Of a stretch of 64,000 bases of DNA, positions 56,971-64,000 are shown piece after piece. A program made the position numbers and the translations under genes. The notes beneath the pieces were generated by a model, which saw nothing but the letters and a program-made list of their open reading frames with translations, ran no database searches and was not told where the DNA came from. The stretch's first letter is position 1; each line of letters opens with the position of its first letter. This DNA is from Aurelia coerulea (Eukaryota > Cnidaria > Scyphozoa > Semaeostomeae > Ulmaridae). The stretch spans positions 21,001,501 through 21,065,500 of the forward strand of contig CM076955.1 in the NCBI GenBank assembly GCA_039566865.1, in the 5' to 3' direction.

Positions 56971-59900
56971 GATTTAAACATGATCTTGAGTGCTTGCTTT
57001 CTGACCCTGTCTGCAAAAAGATCAATGAGATATCCCGACATGTTTGGAGCTGTTAAATAAAGCTGAAAGAAGTAATGATAATTGCAAAGAACCCATGCAG
57101 AGCGCAATGCCAACGCATGTTTCACTGCCTGTGATGCCTTCATTTCGGGTGACAATGATACCAAGCAATTCGACATATCTGATAAAAATGAGTTAAGGGC
57201 ACATATGTATGTAAGGAAACAAGGTCAGTTTTGTAACACAATAACATCAGCTGCTTTTGATTGGCACCGCAATTGAAAGCGATTAGCGACTGCAGACAAA
57301 AGAAATGCTCTCAATTAGAACTAGCAGTTCAAAACAAACAAAACCACAAACGTTGCCCTGAAGCCGCCAGTAGTGCCAACTATTGCCGTGTGCACGCGAA
57401 AGGTGGCTTTTAAGAGCAGCTATGAGTTTATAACTAAAGAAGGATAAATCGAAAGATCTTCCTCGTGGATTTTGTTTATTAGATTCAGAATCTTGAGTAG
57501 TAGTCGTCTCATTTAAGCCCCAAATATGGGAGAATTGCCTTCTGCTTTGCAAGTAAATATTTGTTTTTCTTTCAAGACCAGCTTTTTCGTGCAATTATTC
57601 CATAGATTTTGGTCTGACTGACAATTGCTACTTAAAGACAATTGCTACTTAAAGACAATTGCTACTTAAAGACAATTGCTACTTATCGTGAAGAAGAATA
57701 GAATATGAGAGCAAGTTTTTTGCACTTTCCTGCAGAAACCAATGCAAATTTTCTGCAGAATTAGGATGTAAAACGTCCAAGATAACGTCAAGCTGAGAGA
57801 TATGGCTTTATATTTTTCCTACAGTACACACAACGCAACATACACATGGTCTGGTGTGTGTGAAGATTACTTAATATTCAATTGACTTTAGGTGAGGAAT
57901 GACGTAATGAGGCAGCTGTAAGGTTTAATTGCTTAAATGAAGATTAAAACAAAGCCTTTTAAAATAATAAAAAATGTCGTTGATATCTTACGTAACATTT
58001 GTAAAGTTTTCAAAGAAAAACTCGCTTTTCTAATCATTGTAATTCTTAATACTGTGGATTGCAGGATCTCGATTTAAGCTACCTTGAAAACTTTCCTGGT
58101 TCATTGAAAAGGATACCGAGTGTATTGTCGGTGTAGATGTCGTAAATAATCTTGTAAGCAATAAATTCTTCTTCATGTCCTTTCTGGCCTTCATTGTACA
58201 GCGATTTCAAACATGTTTGACACTGATTGAACTCTTCTCGATCACTCTACGGAAAAAGTACAAGTATTTGATCATGCAGAGAAACAAGGCAGGCAGCATG
58301 GGTTGCTCGGGGCATCAGGGATGAAGTATCTCTCGTACCTTTTAAGCACTACCTCGGAGGATGGCAAATAACTCACACCTATCTTTTATTTCCCTTTCCA
58401 TTCGTTCATCAGTTCGAGTGCCGCAACTTTGTGAATTATTGCTTCAAAACAACCAGACATGTCTGCTTAAAGGACTTTAATGAATAGACCTTTTAGCTAT
58501 TCTGAAAAGAATCAGAATCGAACGATATTTTGATACATTTTGTAGAATTTTCGAATGTGCACAATAGTGATAGAAGCTCTAGCGCCATTCGATCGAACCT
58601 CGCGTATAAAAATGAATAAAAATAACGCTCGATCCAGGCTCTTTTGTAGCATAGCTAAAAGGTCTATGGTAATAGCATTTGCATATGTATTGAATGGATC
58701 TCCGCCTGCGGGAAATATGCGGGAAATATGTGCATTCGCATTACTCAGCTATCGCCAGATTTGGTGGTTTTCGGGTAGCTTGATTCAGGGAGTCTAGATT
58801 GAGTTCTAACCAGTTGAAGATTCAGTGGGGTTCTCTCTTTCCTTGAACAGCTACCATACCCTTAAGACACATTTTCTAGAGGCCATTTTGCTGCACTGGG
58901 TGTGACCATAGAGTTTCAATGTTTTCATTTTGATTAACAGGATGGCTGGGGTCAAACCCGTTACATCTTGAATAGTTGTTATTGTTAAATTTGATGTAAT
59001 TCGTCCTTTTTCGTTTAACAGGTCCTTGACTGATAACAGAATTTCTATTCTGAACAAGGAAACCTGGGCTCTTGACCAAACAAAATACCAAAAAAGTAAA
59101 TTTACCTTCTCCAATGCTATCCTTGCGTGAGTTTCGTAGACTTCGACAGTAAATTCGTTTCTTATGCCTTGCACCTTTAAATAAGCAATGAATCCTTGAT
59201 GAGTGAAGCTCGGAGAACAGACAAATTCTGGGATATACATACGGTATTTTTCCCGTTAATCGTCAACTATGTAACTCTATATCTAACGATGAAACTTTAA
59301 AAGCTATCGTAATACCATGAAATTAGATGCGAAACATAATACCTTTCCTTAAAAAACATTACTTTTGGCGTACTAACGTGGCGTTGCGACTAGCATTTAG
59401 AAAATATGTAATACTCACCGTTAAATCTTGGCGTATGACTTTTAGCTGTTCACATGTATAGTGATAATCTTGGGTTCGCTTGTATTTTTGTTTCACCATT
59501 TCCAAAGATTTTTTAAGTACATCTTGTGGTCTAACCATCGATGGGTCAGGTGCCTAACGAAATAGCAAAGGCGTTAGAAAACAGTGTGAAACTCTTATCT
59601 CTCGCAATTTCTTCCACTAAACTTTAAGTCGGAGGGCAAGGACGAAGATAAAGTGAATCATGTTCATGTTATTTGATACTTCTATTCCATTGAAAAATCC
59701 ATTGTTCAGAAGTTCGTTGCGACAAATCCCTTAGTTAAATCATCTTCTTATAAGACAATCCAATTTTCGAAAATTCAAGCGGGTCAAGCAATTTAAAGCA
59801 GCCAGCCTTGGCTGATGGGGCCACCGTACCGTGTTTAAAGAATTTAAAATGAAAATGGTTTACAACGAATGTTTCGGATCCATTCCAAGATCCATCATCA

Positions 59901-62900
59901 GCGTGTAAAATTGGGCGTGAATCAACATTAAATAAGGACAGTAACAAAGGATACCAAAAAAGGGCAAAAACGTGAAAGGAGAAGGGATATATGCACGAAC
60001 TTCATGTGTGATCATATCTTATATTCTTACAGGAATATGGTTGTAGCTGCAGTTCAGATCAGGAAAATGTCCTGTACATCATTATTTAACACCAAATGAA
60101 ACAGTCTGTTGTTGTTCCTCAAGACAGTGGCACTGTAAAAAGATTGCATGGAAGTTGCAACTTGAAAATTGATGTCTAGATGAAACTACCGTCGTCGGTA
60201 AAGCAGAGGCATTTTTTTTCAGTTAAGTCAAACCAATTATATGTATTGATAACTCAACAGCACACACCATGCTTTATTTGACAACATTTAAGATAGGATT
60301 AGCTTCGATTGGGTATTAGTTATGAGCAAAAGGCTTTAGTAAGTAGATTGGTTAGTGTTGTGACCAAAAATACAAAACAATACCTCGATAGCCCTAACAA
60401 CCACCTGATCAAATCATATCATAATACTGAACAATTTGATACTCACTGAGGTCAACCTGAAGTAACGTTTCTCTAACTCTTGACTACATCCAACGATATG
60501 AAATTGGCTCCAGTCAACCGCTTCCTCGTCATCACCAGTCGCAAAAACATTTAATGTAGAGGTTATCTTTTTGCCACTGTTTTGTATATTTCTCAGTGTA
60601 TCTTGAAATCTGTTAGCCCTGCTTTGTTTTCTCTTTGTAACATCAGGATCTTCAGGCTCGGGTGATTCTGGTGGTGATTGGTTTCTGAAATTATCGAGAT
60701 ATCTCTGTCTAAGAATTGACTGCAGTATGAATGAAAATCTTTGGGGTAACAAACTAAGGTTAGATCTCAAATTAGATGCCACGTGAAATTTGAAATAGCG
60801 CAAATTACTCTGGAAAAACACTTTAACCGTTTTTATTCGCAGATATTTTCACGTGATATCTAATTTGCGACAGACTGTAGGTTTAAAGTAAATTTATTTG
60901 CCCAAGATCTGACGATGTTGAGTTATTCGCTACTTTTGAACTACGGGAAAATCGATACCTTTTCCAAAGTCTTATGGAAAGTTTTGCGTAATTCAGTCCC
61001 GAAAAAGGGTTTGAGCAAATTGCCTGTTATTCATTTACATTGATCCTTGTTCCTCATTTCAGTTTTGCCTGAATTCTGTCTGCTAAAAATCTGTGCTTTG
61101 TTTGCCCATATTTGAGCAAAGTATATTGCGCATTTTGGCCGATTTTCCATTACAATACTGTACTTCTAAATAAAGGCTTGATAAATGAGTATTATGACAG
61201 CTATATCTGACTCTTGCTTTGTTATGGTTTTCGCTAATCTCTCTGCTTTTTCTGAGTAAAAGACCTTGCATACATGGGTATATGCAAAACAAGGCTTACA
61301 TGTCTATTATATTTTATGTTCTCGATCGATAGACATATAAACATAATAATATATAATATGTAATGTAATATAATATTATAATCTATTGTAAGATATATAG
61401 TGAACGATGTAGAAGAGGGACAACATCCTCAGAGAGCAGGCATCGAGTTGATCTTTGCGCTTTTTTTCGTTTATTCAGCTATTTACTAACTAGTTTCGGC
61501 CACAGAGCAACACATTGTAAGATATAAATATAATATAAAAACATAATCTATTGTATTTGTTGTTCTCAATCGATGAAAACACAGGAAACTTAAGAAGTGT
61601 TACCTGTCCTTTTTTGGGGTACTATTTTATACAAGATCGCTATACTTACATCCAATTCTTGCCTTTCTTCTTCATATTTTGCTCCTGATTATCATCATCT
61701 CTCTTGCCTCTGCCTCTTCCTCTACCCCTGCCTCTACCTTTCTTTCCTCTTCCCCTGCCTCTACCTCTGCCAGCTCTCTCTTCACTATCATCATATCGTT
61801 CCTTTCTTCCATTTCTCTTCTGTGTTGGACTCCTGCTGTAGCTACGACTTGAACTTCTGCTCCTTGATCTTGATCTACTTCGACTTCTGCTACGGCTCCT
61901 AGAATTGGACCCACTCCTTCGTCTCCAACTTTTTCCTTGTTTATAATGTCTAGATTGATGCCCTTTTGGACTTGGCATTTTATCAAAACTAGAGAAATGT
62001 GAAGAAAATTGAAGATATTACATACAATTATAAACTGGGTTAAAAAATTACAAAAATAGTAATTTTAAATCAAAATTAAATTACAAATAGTATTAAAACT
62101 AATTTTTGCATTCTACCCCAAAACAATCCATTGAAAATCCAGAAAACCCCATGTGAAGAAAATTTGAGCCAGAAAAGGTGAAAGGATATTAAGTTTGACC
62201 TCATACAACGCTAATATCTTCCACCGTTCAAGTCAAGTTCAGTAAACTTAATATGGGGAGGGCAGGCAAATACACTGCCTATCAGTGGCTTGCTTTGATA
62301 TCACTTTACACAGCTACACTAAAATGGCTTATTACTGCAAGTTTCTGCACTCTCTCATAGCTTGAATCATGTTGCCTTCTATTCAATATCTCACTTTAAA
62401 TGACCGGCTTTACATACACCAGAAAATATTAAATTTGGCAGACTATCACTTACTTAGGTAGTGGATAAATATCTCACTTACCATTAAAAATGACCGGTTT
62501 TACATACACCAGAAAATAGTAAATTTGGCAGACTATCACTTACTTAGGTAGTGGATAGTTTTGCCAATCAATTGTATAAGCAGTGCCATCTGAAAGCACT
62601 CTTGTCAGCAATTCTTTGAAGTGTCTTTCCAGCTTATCTTTTTGGACTTCATTTTTGCATTCATCAAAAGCTTGTTTCACATAATCTCTGCAATGCGATG
62701 CAAGTAATAGGATGTTCTAATGTGGAATTATGATGCAAGAAGACACTATTTGCTTTATACAGTTTCTATAGTCATACACAATGTGTCCTTCCAATGTCTC
62801 AAAATACATAAATGCAAATTTTATGCATTCCATCCATGGAGTAAGATGTTGATTTAACCATTTTGTGGCAAACTAGCAAAGAACCATCCCTTCTCAATCC

Positions 62901-63298
62901 TACATTGCTGGAAACTATAGGTGCAACGTATCATGCAGTGCATCTTGATTGTTAAGAAAGAAAACACATTGTTCTTTGATTGATGTTGCCCTGAAATTAG
63001 CCCATCAAGACTGTTGAAAGTGTCTGCAAAATGTAGCAAAACAAAATGCATGGCATTTAGGATGTGCTGGACATCCAGCTTAAAGATCAAAGCACCTACA
63101 TATTACTAATCAAGCTTTCTAAAGTCAAAGTGCTAGCAAATTCTTTGTGTTGCACATGTTCTCTCCAGGGCCAAAAAATTGCTCTATTTTCGGATTGTCC
63201 CTAAACTTCAATACAAAAAGTTGCAATACATTCAGATCAAGACTGATCAACATACTTACTTCAAGGCTGGTGGCCATTCCTTTGGCTTTTTTTGTTGC
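56971..63298 (-). CDS. LENG8: LENG8-like SAC3/GANP-domain protein, partial at both ends
   Basis: Minus-strand exons: 63298-63260, 62687-62544, about 61968-61650, 60684-60447, 59553-59419, 59174-59106, 58246-58117 and 57178 to about 56971. Adjacent phases agree (the third acceptor is uncertain). The family (yeast Thp3) joins mRNA-processing and export machinery through its SAC3/GANP helical domain. Seen in order: [15 protein letters not shown] and DGTAYTIDW, matching human DGSAYTIDW; an RS-repeat and RGRGRG-rich segment; RFQDTL...DWSQFHIVG...[80 protein letters not shown] and [12 protein letters not shown]. The 5' exons lie beyond 64000. The final exon after [16 protein letters not shown] was not found. 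Confidence 0.88.
57621..57685 (+). repeat. 17-bp tandem repeat, four copies
   Basis: ACAATTGCTACTTAAAG is repeated at 57621, 57638, 57655 and (partial) 57672, in LENG8 intron 7. Confidence 0.92.
58484..58666. mobile_element. 183-bp MITE, ends ATAGACCTTTTAGCTAT
   Basis: This is a sibling of 45361-45544 with the same inverted ends; the interior is in the opposite orientation. It sits in LENG8 intron 6, about 240 bp upstream of exon 7 in the transcription direction. Confidence 0.8.
59757..59950 (-). repeat. Dispersed repeat with GATGATGG...CCGAAACATTCG stem-loop
   Basis: On the minus strand CTGATGATGGATC pairs with GATCCGAAAC (59870-59902), like the CTGATGA...GAAACG stem-loop at 1401. The surrounding sequence resembles interspersed repeat DNA in LENG8 intron 4. 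The element type is not determined. Confidence 0.4.
62397..62576 (-). repeat. 90-bp tandem duplication spanning a LENG8 splice donor
   Basis: Two copies, period 90 bp, share ACCGG(C/T)TTTACATACACCAG and GGCAGACTATCACTTACTTA. On the minus strand the unit contains CCACTACCTAA|GTAAGTG, so both the last codons of exon 62687-62544 and its donor are present twice. Confidence 0.85.
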
Positions 63299-63934
63299 CT
63301 GAAAAACGCATGAAATGTTCAACGATCAGTCAAAACAATCACTCAAACATCAATCAATCAATCTATCATTCAAACATTAATCAAAGCAAAATTTGTATTT
63401 GTGAACATGATTGGCCACAGTTTTCAAATTGGGAAAAAAGGTTCATCGTGGGTGTTGTTGGCTCAAAAATGAGCAATGCACTGCGATCAGTGACTTGTGA
63501 ATTTTGCTATCACAGAAATATTGATATAAGTGCCAACATCAACCTTGAACTCGTATCCTCTGACAAGCTGCCATCTCACTAGGACAACAGTTCCAAGCAA
63601 GAGAACTTCCATGGCCATTCAAGTTTTAGGTGGCCTCGGTTGACAAAGTCTTTGATAGTTAGGACAAAGTTTTAAAACCTGGATCACTCTGTTTGCGTAT
63701 AAAAGATACAACAGACATCAACCAGGTAAATATATCGCTTGTACTATTGTACACCATCAAAAAGTAGCCCTAGTTAGTGAATATTTTGCATCAGAATCTT
63801 AAGCTGAAAGTTTGTTTCTTCCACATCTGATATGGCAAAGATTTTTAACATTCATATTTATATCGCAAATATATCATCTGTAAGGCTTGGGAAGGCAAAA
63901 GAATGGTTCTTTAGGCCAGAAGAAGAAGAGAAAA
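63299..63934. other. LENG8 intron, no further feature seen
   Basis: Upstream of the exon at 63298-63260 I see no additional exon before the SINE at the window edge. The frame at 63292-63582 (+) is low-complexity (Asn-Ile-Asn-Gln-Ser words from an ATCAATCAATC tract) and not a gene. Confidence 0.5.
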
Positions 63935-64000
63935 CCTAATCAATTCTGCGACCCCTTGTCATGATCCTCAAGTGGTGTGGCTCTACCTGGGATCAAACCC
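63935..64000 (-). mobile_element. tRNA-derived SINE, cut by the window edge
   Basis: On the minus strand it reads GGGTTTGATCCCAGGTAGAG ... CATGACAAGGGGTCGCAGA, matching the 3' half of the SINEs at 36262-36405 and 6425-6550. The A-box half lies beyond the window. Confidence 0.7.

Noticed and set aside
61597..61902. Plus-strand leucine/serine/tyrosine-rich frame
   Set aside because: It is the complement of the RS/RGRG-rich LENG8 exon, whose minus-strand reading is clearly the real one.
1..64000. CRISPR arrays, operons, prophage or bacterial-style systems
   Set aside because: All recognised genes are intron-bearing animal genes; tandem repeats lack spacer-repeat structure.

Overview
The window is animal nuclear DNA: AT-rich, with GT-AG introns, widely spaced multi-exon genes, and introns and intergenic space dominated by short inverted-repeat transposons. 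Gene content and intron style point to an invertebrate. A cnidarian, probably anthozoan, is my best guess, but that is inference rather than a diagnostic marker. I assembled exons by hand from homology, splice consensus and reading phase. For six of the seven genes the chosen exons sum to a whole number of codons. The seventh runs off the window.

Layout: (1) 910-2300 (+) a two-exon tropomyosin-like coiled-coil gene. (2) 3906-7314 (-) and 12958-15889 (-) two tandem paralogues of the DXO/Rai1 decapping exoribonuclease, with homologous exons and introns. They are separated by a nest of mobile DNA: a LINE reverse-transcriptase relic holding a 3.3-kb foldback element, which itself holds a 1.35-kb TA-target transposon, plus a hAT-like MITE in the same relic. 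(3) 16543-20809 (+) GK5, an FGGY-family sugar/polyol kinase, head to head with the second DXO copy across 653 bp. (4) 23335-31393 (+) GTF3C4, the 90-kDa TFIIIC subunit. (5) 34407-47568 (+) ZMYND11, a winged-helix, PHD, bromodomain, PWWP and MYND chromatin reader. (6) about 56971-63298 (-) LENG8, a SAC3/GANP-domain RNA-processing protein whose 5' end lies beyond the window and whose last exon I could not find.

The genes are not an operon. Several act in RNA metabolism or transcription (DXO 5'-end quality control, TFIIIC, ZMYND11 elongation/splicing control, LENG8 mRNP factor), but I read that as chance. The space between them carries more than 30 recognisable repeats: TA-target MITEs sharing CCGGGTG-like ends, hAT-like MITEs with 8-bp duplications, a PIF/Harbinger-like MITE (TAA), foldbacks with 9-10 bp duplications, 5S-rRNA-derived and tRNA-derived SINEs, tandem duplications and microsatellites. 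The most unusual signals are the nested insertion stack with a preserved empty site, the DXO duplication, repeated terminal boxes inside the TA element, tandem boxes inside a poly-G-ended MITE, and a substituted cage residue in the ZMYND11 PWWP domain.
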